Below, piece after piece: positions 49,545 through 61,629 of a DNA stretch of 64,000 bases. The translations under genes and the position numbers were made by a program. The number at the start of each line of letters is the position of its first letter. The stretch's first letter is position 1. This DNA comes from Chlorocebus sabaeus. Taxonomy: Eukaryota; Chordata; Mammalia; Primates; Cercopithecidae. The stretch spans positions 20,360,688 through 20,424,687 of the forward strand of contig NC_132925.1 in NCBI RefSeq assembly GCF_047675955.1. The letters are read 5' to 3'. A model generated the notes under the pieces. It saw only the letters and a program-made list of their open reading frames with translations, was not told the DNA's origin and did no database searches.

Positions 49545-49790
49545 TAAAGAGCCAGCCGGCCTGGTTCAATTCACAGTCCCACAGTAAGTTACCTAGGGTG
49601 AGTTACTCAGCCCCCCTGTGCCTCAGCTTCCTCCTCTGTAACATGGAGAGTTTCCTCTTCTCTGGTGAGTTTCCTTCTCAGTTCCGTCCTCTGTAATGTG
49701 CTAATAATAATGGCACCTACATCATGGGGTTGTCTCGAGGACTGAGTTAGCATACATTAAACACTTGGAATAGTTCTGGCCCATAGTCCC
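49545..49790 (+). mobile_element. MIR
   Basis: GAGTTACTCAG...GTGCCTCAGCTTCCTCCTCTG, then TAATAATGGCACCTACATCA and GGGTTGTCTCGAGGACTGAG. A short segment in the middle looks duplicated (two CTCTGTAA blocks). Confidence 0.75.
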
Positions 49791-49879
49791 ACAGTATGTC
49801 TTTGCTGTTGTACTCACTCTTTGTTACCTTCCTTCCCAGCCTGCGATGTTGCACATCAGTTTCCCCAGCTGCCGTTCTG

Positions 49880-50330
49880 ACTTCTGCTGTAGCAATTGGT
49901 ATTAACTGAGTGCTGACCACTTGCTAGCCAGCATTGTATGAGGCTATAAGGAGAGTCTTGAATGAGGAGTGAGGTAGAATTGATCTTAGGAAGATCTAGA
50001 AGGTTCTGGAAGTGCAGGGGATAGGAAAAGGCCATCTGTTGTAAGATGGCTTCACGGAAGGACTTGTGTTTCTGGGAATGGGTTTTGACAAACAGTTTTG
50101 GTTTGGGAATGGGAGGAAGGGAAGGGATTATAGAGGAGCAGGAACATTTTAGGAGGAAGGAGACCCTTTGCAGGGGCAAAGGCACTATGACTGGAAAGTG
50201 AGGAGCTATCTTGTGGATGTTGGGACATTGGGATAATCTGTGGGAGGTTAGTTGGAGGAAAGTTTGGAAAGGTGGGAGAGGTGGGAAGGGACGGTGTGAA
50301 TTACCTGATAAGGACAGAGAGGCTTGGGAG
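49880..50330 (-). mobile_element. L2-like fragment
   Basis: Antisense L2 phrases (AAGGCACTATGACTGGAAAG, GGAGGTTAGTTGGAGG). The minus-strand 165-codon Pro/Ser-rich frame here is a by-product. Confidence 0.45.
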
Positions 50331-50849
50331 GTAGATTGGTGGGGAGATGGCAAGCCGAACTGTCAGCAGTTACACAGAAGAGATGTTTCTGGAATACTCC
50401 ATCTCTTCTCCGGGGTCCCGTCTCCTCTCTTGCCCAGCATTCCCTTCCCATCGGCTCCACTGCATCCATCCAGGTTCTGCAGGTTGGGCGGGCAGGGATG
50501 GGCAGTGAGTCTGGGCCCTACGTTTTGGACTCATTCCATGGTGGCTGTCTTGGAGCTTGGCTTAAGTGGTCTGGTGCTCAGGGCAGTTACCCAGGCTGCT
50601 TTTTGTTAACAGGCCATGCCCTAAAGTCTTTGACATGGACGTGATTGTTACAACCCTCCCCATCCACATACACGCCCATAGTGTGTGCCGAGTAGCTCTT
50701 TCTCATCCTGCTGATAGAATCATCTACTCATATTTTAACACATATAACTTCATAATTTACCACTATTGAAGTAGATAAAAACTGTAATATGCACCTAAGT
50801 GAAGGATCAGCTTGGAGTTCCCTTGCTTTCTCTTTCCTGAGAGCATTGT
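50331..50849. other. no recognised feature
   Basis: G+C richer single-copy-looking DNA; overlapping frames in several phases, none with splice support. Confidence 0.4.
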
Positions 50850-50980
50850 TCTGTGGTAGAGAGGTATGCCTGGCGCTGCTGTTGACCACCAGTGTGACCT
50901 CAGGCAAGACATTGAACCCTTGTGGTCCTCCTTGCCATCATCTGTGAAATGATCTCTAAAGGCCCTTTTTCTCTCGGTTG
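50850..50980 (+). mobile_element. MIR fragment
   Basis: GTGTGACCTCAGGCAAGACATT, then TCATCTGTGAAATGAT. Confidence 0.6.
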
Positions 50981-51104
50981 ATCATTTATTCTTCTCCCCT
51001 GATCCCTGGAACAGTCCATTATTCACATATGGCTATTTGACACATCTATGACTAATATTTTCTGATCACTTAATACATGGTGGACGTTCCAATAATGGTC
51101 ATGT

Positions 51105-51290
51105 CCTCCTCACAGTCTCCTGTGAGGGTTGGTACCTATTTGTATCCTGTTTTTCTAGTTGGGGAGACAGGAGCAAAGGAAGTTTAAGAAATTTGCCCAA
51201 GATTACATAGTGAACAAGTGGCAGGTGTAGACCCAGTCTAACTTTGGAGCCCAAGTCTTAACCAATGGGCTATATACTCTACCTTAGGTA
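51105..51290 (-). mobile_element. MIR fragment
   Basis: Antisense MIR: GAAATTTGCCCAAGATTACA, AGTGGCAGGTGTAGACC, TCTTAACCAATGGGCTATA. Confidence 0.75.
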
Positions 51291-51949
51291 TAATACAGCT
51301 ATGACTGCTTTTCTTGTTTGTGGTGGTGATAATTCAGAAGTACATGGAAGGAAGATCATTGGAGAAAGGGCATATTTGGAGATATTTAGTTGATAAAATT
51401 TGCCTGGTGGGGCCAGAATATCAACGTGAATCTTGTCTATGAAATGTGCTCCACATGGAAACAGGAGACATTTGGATCTCATTGCAGACATGCACTCTGT
51501 CTTTTCACCTTGTTTGAACAAAACCCACATAGCATCTGGTTGTCTAGTAGATGCTCAGTCCATGTCACTTGAATAACTGTCCCCTTTGAAAAAGGAAGTT
51601 GTGACCGCACTATTTTTATTTAAAAAAATAAATAGAGAAACTCTGCAGTCTCTCAAGACTCATGGGAACATGAGGCAGACGCCAGGTAAACATTCTACTC
51701 CTGCTTTTGGGGCCTCCCCCTTTCTCTTTTTATTTCTGGAGACGCTGTGGTTTTGAGCTAAGAACTTCTCATGGTGAATATCAATGAAGGGCTATTTTAG
51801 GTGTATAGTTATTAATCATACCCATTCTGGATTTGGCATCTATCTTTTTGGGAATTCATTCCTCAAATATTTTGTGTATTGAATCAACTTTAAAATATTC
51901 GAAAAATGTTTTAGTTTGCTCTTTATCTAAGGTAGCTGCTCTTTTCAGT
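51291..51949. other. no recognised feature
   Basis: AT-rich single-copy-looking DNA between MIR fragments. Confidence 0.45.
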
Positions 51950-52160
51950 ATGGCATAGTGACTGAGCACACAGGCTTTGAAGTCAGACTGTGAGGGTTTG
52001 AATTCCAGATCTGATTCTTACCAACGTGGCCTTGGGCAAGTCACTTTCCTCTAGATGGTTTTATTACCCGTAAAATGGGGATACTCGTACGCATCACGTG
52101 AGAAAATCCATGGAGAGCATTCAGTACATTGACTGGCTCACAGTAAAGCCTGTACATGTA
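51950..52160 (+). mobile_element. MIR
   Basis: GGCATAGTGACTGAGCACAC, CTTGGGCAAGTCAC and TAAAATGGGGATACTCGTAC in MIR order; almost complete. Confidence 0.85.
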
Positions 52161-52618
52161 AGCAATTCTTTTTTTATTGTGGTAAAATATTTAATAACAT
52201 AAAATTTACCATCTTAACCATTTTTAAGTGTACAGTTCAATGGCATTAAGTACATTCACATTGTTGTTTAACTATCACCAGCATCCATCTCCAGACATTT
52301 TTCATCTTCCCAAACTGAAACTTTATAAACAATAAATCTCTGTACCCCTTACTTTATCAGCTTCTGGAACCAATATTCTACTTTCTATTTTTATGAATTT
52401 GACTATTCTAGGTACCTCATATAAATGGAATTATATCATATGTATTCTTTTATGTTTAGCTTATTTCATTTAGCAAAATGTCTTCAAGTATCATCCATGT
52501 TGTGGTATGTGCCAGAATATCCTTCCTTTTTAAGGTGGAATAATATTTCATTGTATGTATATACCATCTTGTGTTTATCCATTTATTCGTTGGTAGAGGG
52601 ACTTAGATTGTTTTCACC

Positions 52619-53426
52619 TGTGACGGTTAATTATGCATCAACTTGTCTAGGCCACAGTACTGAGCTATTTGGCCAAACATTATTCTAAATGTTTCTTTGA
52701 AGGTATTTTTTAGATGATGATATGGTTTGGCTTTGTGTCCCCACCCAAACCTCATCTTGAATTGTAATCCCCATAATCCCCACTTGGAGAGGGAGGGACC
52801 TGGTGGGAGGTGATTGGGTCATGGGGATGGTTTCCCCCATGCTGTTCTCGTGATACTGAATGAGTTCTCATGAGATCTGATGGTTTTATAAGGGGATCTT
52901 CCCCTCTTGCTTTCTCGGTTTCCTGCCACCATGCGAAGAAGGTCCTTGCTTCCCCTTTGCCTTCTGCCATGATTGTAAGTTTCCTGAGGCCTCCCCAGCC
53001 GTGTGGAATTGTAAGTCAATTAAACCTCTTTCTTTTATGAATTACCCAGTCTCGGGTATTTCTTTATAGCAGTGTGAAAATGGACTAATATAGATGAGGT
53101 TAACATTTAAATTAGTAGACTTTGAACATGGCCACCATAATGTTGGTAGGCTTCATCTGATCAATTGAAGGCCTCAATTGAGAAAGACTGAATTCCACTC
53201 AAGAAGAGAGAATTCTGCCTCCAGACTGCCTTTGAACTTGAGACTACAGCAAGTCTTCCCTGCACCTTCAGTCTGCTAGCCTACCCTGTAGATTTTGGAC
53301 TTGCTAGCCTCCACAATTGTGTGACCCAATTCTCAAAATAAATCTTTCTGTGTATGTTTGTTTTTGTGTGTGTGTACGTCCTGTTGGTTTTGTTTCTCTG
53401 GAGAACCCAGGCCCCTAATTAGTACA
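52619..53426 (+). mobile_element. MLT2 LTR (ERVL) inside L1M
   Basis: Starts TGTGACGGTTAATTATGCAT, ends GAGAACCCAGG...TAGTACA; the middle is split by a THE1 LTR. Net length about 430 bp. Confidence 0.85.
52718..53092 (+). mobile_element. THE1 solo LTR inside MLT2
   Basis: 375 bp, starts TGATATGGTTTGG, ends GTGTGAAAATGGACTAATA. Flanked by the 5-bp duplication GATGA (52713-52717, 53093-53097). MLT2 text continues across it without loss. Confidence 0.92.
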
Positions 53427-53476
53427 CCATCTTTTGGCAGAACCCAGGCCCCTAATTAATACACCATCTTTTGCCT
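53403..53476. repeat. 37-bp tandem duplication across the MLT2/L1 junction
   Basis: GAACCCAGGCCCCTAATTA occurs at 53403 and 53440; each unit runs through the LTR end into flanking L1 text (ACACCATCTTTTG). Confidence 0.93.
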
Positions 53477-53746
53477 ACTGGGAATAATGCTGCTATAAAC
53501 ATTGGTGTACAAATATCTATTTAAGTTCATGCTTTCAATTATTTTGGGTATACAACCAGAAGTGGAATTGTTGGATCATATGGTAATTATATTTTTAATA
53601 TTTTGAAGAACCATCCTACTGTTTTTTCACAGCAGCTGCACCATTTTATTTTACATTCCCACAGCAATACACGAGGGTCCCAATTTCTCCACATTCTTAC
53701 CAACACTTGTTATTTTCTGTATTTAATTTAAAAAGTGATAGACATC

Positions 53747-54025
53747 GCCGGCGCGGTGGCTCAAGCCTGTAATCCCAGCACTTTGGGAGGCCGAGACGGG
53801 CGGATCATGAGGTCAGGAGATCGAGACCATTCTGACTAACACGGTGAAACCCCGTCTCTACTAAAAAATACAAAAAACTAGCCAGGCGAGGTGGCGGGCG
53901 CCTGTAGTTCCAGCTACTCGGGAGGCTGAGGCAGGAGAATGGCGTAAACCCGTGAGGAGGAGCTTGCAGTGAGCTGAGATCTGGCCACTGCACCCCAGCC
54001 TTGGCGACAGAGCCAGACTCTGTCT

Positions 54026-54057
<32 letters not shown>
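53747..54057 (+). mobile_element. young AluY with Old World monkey-type variants
   Basis: Full-length, low divergence, long pure A-tail (about 30). Flanked by GACATC (53741-53746, 54058-54063). Diagnostic text: GGCTCAAGCCTGTAATCCC, GCCGAGACGGGCGG, ACTAGCCAGGCGAGGTGG, GGCGTAAACCCG. Confidence 0.95.
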
Positions 54058-54059
<2 letters not shown>

Positions 54060-54728
54060 CATCCTAATGTGTGTGAAGCATCTTGTGGTTTTGATTTGCA
54101 TTTCTCTAATGATTAGTGATGTTGAAGATAATTTCATGTGCTTATTGGCCATTTGTAAACCTTTTGCCCATTTTAAAATTAGGGACTTTTGTGTGTGTGT
54201 GTGTTGTAGGAGTTCTTTATATATTCTGGATATTAATTCTCTATCAGATATATTATTTGCAGATATTTTCTTGCATTCTTTGGGTTACCTTTCCACTGAG
54301 TTGGTAGTGTCTTTTGAGCATAACAGTTTAAAATGTTGATGGTCTAATTTCTTTATTTTTTTCTCTTTTGCCTGCACTTTTGGTGTCATATCTAAGATAC
54401 GATTGCTAAATTCAATGTCCTGAAGCTTTTTCCATATGTCTTCTTCTGAGAATTTTATAGTTTTAGCTCATATGTATAAGTCTTTGTTCCATTTTGAGTT
54501 AATATTGTAACTGGCCTAAGGTAATAAGTGTTCACCTTCATTCTTTCGCATGTGGATAGTTAAGCAATTCATTAATAATTTTTATCAACCATTATAATGT
54601 TTGTCTCTATGTAGATATCATTAGCATAAACATAGTATAAAAATATTAATTCATTCTTGACATCGTTTTTCTAATTATGTCTAAAGTACTGATTTTTTCT
54701 TATAGAATTACTCAAAAATTCTGTACTT

Positions 54729-55024
54729 GGATCAGGTGCAGTGGCTCACGCTTGTAATCTCAGCACTTTGGGAGGCCGAGGTGGGTGGATCACTTGAGGC
54801 CAGGAGTTTGAGACCAGCCTAAGCAACATAGTGAAACCCCATCTCTAGTAAAAACACAAAAATTAACTGGATGTGGTGGCATGTGCCCGTAATCCCAGCT
54901 ACTTAGGATCTGAGGCAGGAGAATCGTTTGAGCCTGGGAGACAGAGGCTGCAGTGAGCCGAGATTACACCACTGCCACTCCAGCCTGGGTAGTGGAATGA
55001 GACAAACAAACAAACAAACAAACC
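54729..55024 (+). mobile_element. Alu (J/S-like) with (CAAA)n tail
   Basis: Sense dimer with a short deletion in the right arm and ACAAACAAACAAAC tail. Confidence 0.92.
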
Positions 55025-55953
55025 CCTACACTTTGTAGCTTTTAGTATTTCCAATGAAGAAAAAGTATTCTTGTGGTCAAATGGCATTGGTGGCTGACAG
55101 CTATTTTTTTTTTTTTTTTAACTATTTTTACCTTTTTGTGGTGTTTAGAATTTAAAAAGCAACATCCCCATGCTGAAAAAATTGAAATAGATTGTACAGA
55201 GTCAAAAGTAATGGTTCCCCTTCTATTTACATATTTTCTTCCCTTCCACTACTCTCCCCACAGTTAACCTTTATTAATAGTCTGGTCTACATTTTTCTAG
55301 ACCTTCCCCAAGAGTCCATTCACAGATATAGATCTAAACATAAATATTATTTTAAAATATACATGGGACCATATTTTATACATTGTTCTGACCTTGTTTT
55401 TAAAAAAGTCTCAGCAGTAAAAAATACACACATCTCAATCTGTCCACTGAGACCCAGAGATCTCATGAACATACTGTATCCTGGAGAACAGACAATGGCA
55501 CTCAAGTGAAAGAATGTTCCTTTTCTATAAGACGTAACAGTGGTATTGGGTTTCATTTGTTGAACAGGTCTGTTTGCACTGTTCCCTCTCTCTTGGCTCC
55601 TCTCTGTGAGCCATCAGATAGACTGTTGGCTGGATGACTTTCAATGCCCTTGCCAAGGACTCTCACATTTGGCTGTCTCAGTGAAAGCTTGGAAGACAAC
55701 AAATCCTTTCCCACATCCACCCATCACCACTTCTGAGCAGCCTGGGCCCCTCTGGTGCCATCAAAAATCCTGAAGTGGCAACAGGTCCAGAGGCAAATGC
55801 CTCGTTCCTTCCTGCTGTTTTGTGCAAAGATTGCTATACTCTGTGGCTTAGTTTATTTCTCCTTCAAGATAAATTTTAAAAAGTGACCAGCAAGATGGTG
55901 CTTTCCATGGCAAGGAAGCGCGTGGTACGCCTGCACCTTTCTCCAGAATTCCT
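55025..55953. other. no firm feature
   Basis: 55190-55400 (TTTCTAGACCTTCCCCAAGA, ATACATGGGACCATATTTTA) resembles an old dispersed repeat I cannot name. Rest unrecognised. Confidence 0.4.
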
Positions 55954-56220
55954 GAAATACCACAGACTTAAAAACACATACACAATATTTTATTAAATTC
56001 TTTTTAGTGGATGAGAAAATTGATTTTTAAAAAATATGATATGCTTAAGGAAATTGATGTTTAGAAAGGTAAACTGTGCTACTTGTAAAATTCCACAGGC
56101 TTAAAAACACCTACACAATATTTTATTACATTCTTTTTAGTCGATGAGAAAATTGATTTTTAAAAAACACGATATGCTTAAGGAAATTGATGTTTAGAAA
56201 GGTAAACTGTACTACTTGTA
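55954..56220. repeat. 133-bp tandem duplication
   Basis: Two adjacent units (about 55954-56086 and 56087-56220) at roughly 93-95% identity, each with CACAG(A/G)CTTAAAAACAC ... GAAATTGATGTTTAGAAAGG ... ACTACTTGTA. Not part of a recognised mobile element; part of the unit is MIR-like. Confidence 0.93.
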
Positions 56221-56317
56221 TAGCAAGCAAAGAATATGAAAATTTCCCTGATTTTAGTTCTCTTTTCACTGAACATTCCCATTGCCTCCAAAAGACAGCA
56301 CATTGCCCTTGAGAATC

Positions 56318-56510
56318 CTACAGACTAGTCCTGTGGTACTTAACCGATGTGCAGCTGAATTGCCTGTGGAATATTTAAAACATACACCCATGCTTGTCCT
56401 GCCCCTGGAGATCCTCTTTCAGAAGGTGTGGAGTGAGGCCAAGGCATCTGTGAAAAGTTCCCCAGAGATCTGATGGTTGGCCTGGGTTGAGCACCATGGA
56501 TCTAGTGGGA
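56318..56510. mobile_element. MER5A-like hAT-Charlie element
   Basis: TGGTACTTAACCGATGTGCAG ... TTGCCTGTGGAATATTTAAA ... GAGATCTGATGG ... GGTTGAGCACCAT fits MER5A, with imperfect inverted ends. Confidence 0.6.
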
Positions 56511-57539
56511 GGAGTTTCCCAGCCAAAGTTCCAAACCCTCACAGGTGGGCTGGTGTCCTTCTTTCCTGATGACGCTTAGAACTGGCCTCAAGCAGTCACA
56601 GTTGGAGGAAAGCTCTACCTAAGGTCCTAATTAAAAACAAATAAATTGGATGGAAACTCCTTCTTCTTGGGATGTTTACAGAGGTTACTTTTTTATCGTG
56701 TTGCCTCATTCCCATGAAAACTCACTTGTCTAACTAAACTGAAAGGTGGACTCTTTCTCACCAATTTTTGTAGAGCTGCTATTAACTTCACTTTTTTGGG
56801 AGCCAAACTTCCCTCAGTGCCGCAGTTATTTCGTGGTAGTAACATAGGTGTTTAGGAGACATCTGAATTCCCTCTCAATGACCTGAAAGTATGATTAGTC
56901 CATTTTCTCACTTGAATCAACAACTAGCGTTGCCAAATAGATCCAGTTCTTAGTAGAGACTGTGTCTATCTCGGACCCAGAGTTGACCACTAATTACATT
57001 TCAGTAAAAAATATTACTTTTAATTTATCTTAAATTTCGCGGAAGAAAAAGAAGCCAAAGTGAAATTTAAGGAATTTCTGAACTTCAGACAAATATCTCT
57101 TAAAATAAGACATATTAGTTCCTTAAAGATTCCTCCAAAAAATATCAAACTGTTGGGATTATTAACTACTCTCATAAAATTCAGAATACATTCTTCATAT
57201 CCAAATAGGCCTACATTTTATATATCTACCCTCACATTTTAAATTAAAAAGAGGAAAAAGTTCCAGATATGACTTTGATATGTCTAGGTATGGAACTTTT
57301 TTTTTAAACACCTTTTCTCCTGATATGTCCTATCTTTTTTTTTTTTTTGGTTATGAAAATTAATTTATCTACAAATTGAAGTGAAAGATATTCTCACATT
57401 TTCAACAATTATTGATGGATTATTTTCCTCAAATCCCAAAATTGACAAGTAAAGCATACCATAAAGGAAAACCATAAATGAAAAGCAAAATTTCCTGATG
57501 AACAATTATTAAATTTCACATACCTCTAGATTATCTTCT
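56511..57539. other. no recognised feature
   Basis: AT-rich single-copy-looking DNA. Confidence 0.45.
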
Positions 57540-59393
57540 TTTCTTTTTGTTATTATTATTTTACTTTAAGTTCTAGCATACATGTGCACAACATGTAGAT
57601 TTGTTACATATGTATACATGTGCCATGTTGGTGTACTGCACCCATCAACTTGTCATTTACATTAGGTATATCTCCTAATGCTATCCCTCCCCGCTCCTCC
57701 CACCCCCTGGCAGGCCCTGGTGTGTGATGTTCCCCACCCTGTGTCCATATGTTCTCATTGTTCAATTCCCACCTATGAGTGAGAACATGCGGTGTTTGGT
57801 TTTCTGTTCTTGCGATAGTTTGCTGAGAATGATGATTTCCAACTGCAACCATGTCCCTACAAAGGACATGAACTCATCCTTTTTTATGGTCGCATAGTAT
57901 TCCATGGTGTATATGTGCCACATTTTCTTAATCCAGTCTATCATTGATGGGCATTTGGGTTGGTTCCAAGTCTTTGCTATTGCGAATAGTGCCGCAATAA
58001 ACATACGTGTGGATGCATCTTTATAGCAGCATGATTTATAATCCTTTGGGTATATGCCCAGTAATGGGATGGCTGGGTCAAATGGTATTTCTAGTTCTAG
58101 ATCCTTGAGGAATTGCCACACTGTCTTCCACAAGGTTTGAACTTGTGGAAAGTTCAAACACAGTCCCACCAACAGTGTAAAAGCATTCCTATTTCTCCAC
58201 ATCCTCTCCAGAAACCTGTTGTTTTCTGACTTTAATGATCACCATTCTAACTAGTGTGAGATGGTATCTCATTGTGGTTTTGATTTGCATTTCTCTGATG
58301 GCCAGTGATGATGAGCAATTTTTCATGTGTCTGTTGGCTGCATAAATATCTTCTTTTGAGAAGTGTCTGTTCATATCCTTTGCCCACTTTTTGATAGAGT
58401 TGTTTGATTTTTTTCTTGTAAATTTGTTTGAGTTCTTTGTAGATTCTGGATATTAGCCCTTTGGCAGATTAAGAAATTCTGTAAAAATTTTCTCACATTC
58501 TGTAGGTTGCCTGTTCACTCTGATGGTAATTTCTTCTGCTGTGCAGAAGCTCTTTAATTTAATTAGATCCCATTTGTCAATTTTGGCTTTTGGTGCCATT
58601 GCTTTTGGTGTTATAGTCATGAAGTTCTTGCCCATGCTTATGGTCTGAATGGCATTGCCTAGGTTTTCTTCTAGGGTTTTTATGGTTTTAGGTCTAACAT
58701 TTAAGTCTTTAATCCATCTCGAATTGATTTTTGTATAAGGTGTAAGGAAGGGATCCAGTTTCAGCTTTCTACATATGGCTAGCTAGTTTTCCCAGCACCA
58801 TTTATTAAATAGGGAATCCTTTCCCCATTTCTTGTTTTCGTCAGGTTTGTCAAAGATCAGATGATTGTAGACGTGTGGTATTATTTCCAAGGCTCTATTC
58901 TGTTCCATTGGTCTATATCTCTGTTTTTGTACCAGTACCATGTTGTTTTGGTTACTGTAGCCTTGTAGTATAGTTTTGAAGTCAGGTAGCATGATGCCTC
59001 CAGCTTTGTTCTTTTGGCTTAGGATTGTCTTGGCAATGCGGGCTCTTTTTTTGGTTCCATATGAACTTTAAAGTAGTTTTTTCCAATTCTGTGGAGAAAC
59101 TCGTTGGTAGCTTGATGGGGATGGCATTGAATCTATAAATTACCTTGGGCAGTATGGCCATTTTCACGATATTGATTCTTCCTATTCATGAGCATAGAAT
59201 GTTCTTCCATTTGTTTGTGTCCTTTTTTATTTCACTGAGCAGTGGTTTGTAGTTCTCCTTGAAGAGGTCCTTCACATCCCTTGTAAGTTGGATTCCTAGG
59301 TATTTTATTCTCTTTGAAGCAATTGTGAATGTGAGTTCACTCATGATTTGGCTCTCTGTTTGTCTGTTATTGGTGTATAGGAATGCTTGTGAT
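57540..59393 (-). mobile_element. 5'-truncated L1PA
   Basis: 3'UTR and about the last third of ORF2 on the minus strand; ORF2 pieces at 57762-58202, 58189-58374, 58453-58635, 58783-58992 and 58982-59167 are in shifting frames. Corresponds to the first 1.85 kb of the full-length copy at 28953. Truncated within ORF2 at about 59393. Confidence 0.93.
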
Positions 59394-59614
59394 ATGTCCT
59401 TTCAATTTGAAGACCCATGTCTTTCTTCACCTCAGGGAGTTTTTCCCTAATTATCTAATTTTTTCTTTCTCTCTCCTTATAAGCCAGGCATAATTCAGAC
59501 TATTGATCATGGCAAACTGTTAAGGGCAGATTAAAAGAAACCAAAATTGAGAGCTACATCATAATAAGTGCATTTAGGACAGATTTGAGTATTCTATCTG
59601 CGTATCTATGGATC

Positions 59615-59620
<6 letters not shown>

Positions 59621-59645
<25 letters not shown>

Positions 59646-59920
59646 AGACAGGGTCCCACTCTGTTGTCCAGGCTGGAGTGCAGTGGCATGACCATAGCTT
59701 TAACCTCTTGGGCTCAAGCCATCTTCCTGCCTCAGCCTCTCGTGTAACTAGGATTACAGGTGTTTGCCACTGTGCCCAGCTAACTTAATTTTGCTTTCTT
59801 TGTAGAGATGGGATATTCCTATGTTGTCCAGGCTAGTCTTAAACTTCTGGCCTCAAGTGATCCTCCTGCTTTGGCCTCCTGAAGTGCTGGAATAACAGAT
59901 GTGAGCCACTGGACCTGGCC
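59621..59920 (-). mobile_element. Alu (J-like)
   Basis: Antisense dimer with a 25-T start. Confidence 0.92.
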
Positions 59921-60246
59921 TAAATACTTTATATTAATGAAAATTAAATAATATTAAAAATGTTATCAAGGAAGAAAAAAATTATGGAAAATGCTCACAG
60001 CAAAATCATGTCATGGCTAAACCTTGGGGGTAAAGACCAGAGGAAGACAGAGTGAAAAGGGACTAAACAAGGTTATGTGGAGGAAGAATGGAAAGTATTG
60101 GGATCAGACTCCCTCCAGGCATCTTACCTTTCAGCAGGTACTTCTCCATCCCTGGTGTTGCTGGTCCTCCTTCTGTATTGACCTCCGTGTGTGTGTACTT
60201 GGGCATGAAGCTGGACTGCCAAAAAGAACAGTGACCTTGTTTTCTC

Positions 60247-60292
60247 CTTCCTCCTCCTCCTCCTCCTTCTTCTTCTTCCTCTTGTTCTTCTT
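60247..60292. repeat. (TCC)n/(TTC)n microsatellite
   Basis: CTCCTCCTCC followed by CTTCTTCTTC, attached to the A-tail end of an antisense Alu. Confidence 0.9.
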
Positions 60293-60549
60293 CTTTTTTT
60301 GAGGCACAGTTTCACTGTGTCATCCAGGCTGGAGTACAGTGGCACAATCTTGGCTCACTGCAGCCTCTGCCCACTGGGTTAAAGCGATTCTCCTGCCTCA
60401 GCCTCCCTAGTAGCTGGGACTACAGGCACACACCACCACATCTGGCTAATTTTTGTATTTTTAGTGAAGATGAGGTTCACCATGTTGGCCAGACTGGACT
60501 CGAACTCCCAACCTCAAGTGATCTGCCCACCTCAGCCTCCCAAAGTGCT
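60293..60549 (-). mobile_element. Alu (S-like), 5'-truncated
   Basis: Antisense, ends at CCCAAAGTGCT so the first ~35 bases of the element are missing. Confidence 0.92.
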
Positions 60550-60924
60550 CTCCTTGCTGCTTCTATGACTTCTTGGACAGTTTGTTTCCAGTGGGGGAGC
60601 AGACAGATGAAACAATACCTCATCCACCTGGGGCAAGTTTGGGAAGCTCTCTATATGCATTAAGTCTCATTCTTCTCAACAGAAAATTGGGCCTGTTTCT
60701 CCTTAGTTCTCAATGCCATTACAGAGGTTTCATGAAGTGATGTGTGTGATGGGACTTTGTCCAACATAAGATACTTTGCAGAAGTGAGTGATTCTGTGAC
60801 CACAATCTTACTATGAAGCTTTTTCTTCACAGGAAGATGCATGAACAACTAATGACTGAGTGACTGTTGATTAGGTGTCAACCTCTTCTCAGGCTTCTTC
60901 TTATTTTACCCTTATGGACAACTT

Positions 60925-61030
60925 GTTGAGAAGAGGCTATTATTATTCCCATTTTATTGATAAGCCCAGAGAGGTTAAGTAACTCATGCAAGGTCACACC
61001 GTGGTGAAATCAGGATTTAAATACAGGGTA
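60925..61030 (-). mobile_element. MIR fragment
   Basis: TATTATTCCCATTTTATTGA, GAGAGGTTAAGTAACTCATG, CAAGGTCACACCG. Confidence 0.8.
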
Positions 61031-61629
61031 GCTTCACTCGTGTCTGAACTGTTAACATTTATGCCATGTGTAATATTATTTTCAGGAATGAAACAAGGTT
61101 ATCGGTTGCCCCTTTTCAGAGAATTGGCAAGTGCTCAGGTTAATGCAGGTGGGCAGAGGCGGAGGTGTCACTGGGTGCTCTAGCCTCCATATCCTGAACT
61201 TCCAGCTTCCTCTTACTGTCCATGTGTGATCCTGGGAGACTGAAACACTGTCTCTCTGTGCCTGATCCACTCTTGTTCAAGCATCCAGCACCCTTTCCCT
61301 GAATTACTGCAAAGGGCTCTCAAATTATCTGTGGTAAAGGACCAGTTCCCACCCCAGCCCCGGAGTCCATTGTAGCCTTATATTTTTGTAAAAAGAAAAA
61401 AAAAAAATCTTGCTTGGATATCGCCACAATGTTAAACTACTTCAAGATATTTAAAAGCCTCTAAACACTTCATCTCAGTTCCTGTCCTTGTAGATTGTAA
61501 CAGCTTGCAGACTATCTCTGGTCCACAGGGTGTGGTTGGAATAGCACTGCTGCAAGGGTCTCCTGACTTTGACTCTTGCCCTCTGTAACCCATGCACCAC
61601 AAAGCAGCCAGAGTGGTTCTTGAAAAATA
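61031..61629. other. no recognised feature
   Basis: A weak acceptor/donor pair (TTATTTTCAG at 61077-61086, CTCAG|GT near 61139) encloses a short open segment, but nothing else supports an exon. Confidence 0.35.

Larger units (their letters stand above)
52170..54580 (-). mobile_element. L1M 3' part, host of nested insertions
   Basis: Antisense L1M from 3'UTR (TTGTGGTAAAATATTTAATA) through ORF2 C-terminal text (GGGAATAATGCTGCTATAAA, TGGTTTTGATTTGCATTTCT). Interrupted by an MLT2 (52619-53426) and an AluY (53747-54057). Confidence 0.85.

Noticed and set aside
49856..50353. 165-codon minus-strand Pro/Ser-rich frame
   Set aside because: Falls on L2-like antisense sequence; no splice sites or domain.
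55003..55024. Regular short repeats considered as a CRISPR or satellite array
   Set aside because: It is the (CAAA)n tail of an Alu; no spacer-repeat structure anywhere in the window.
61077..61140. Short open segment between AG and GT, considered as an exon
   Set aside because: Weak pyrimidine tract and partner sites; such pairs occur by chance every few kb.
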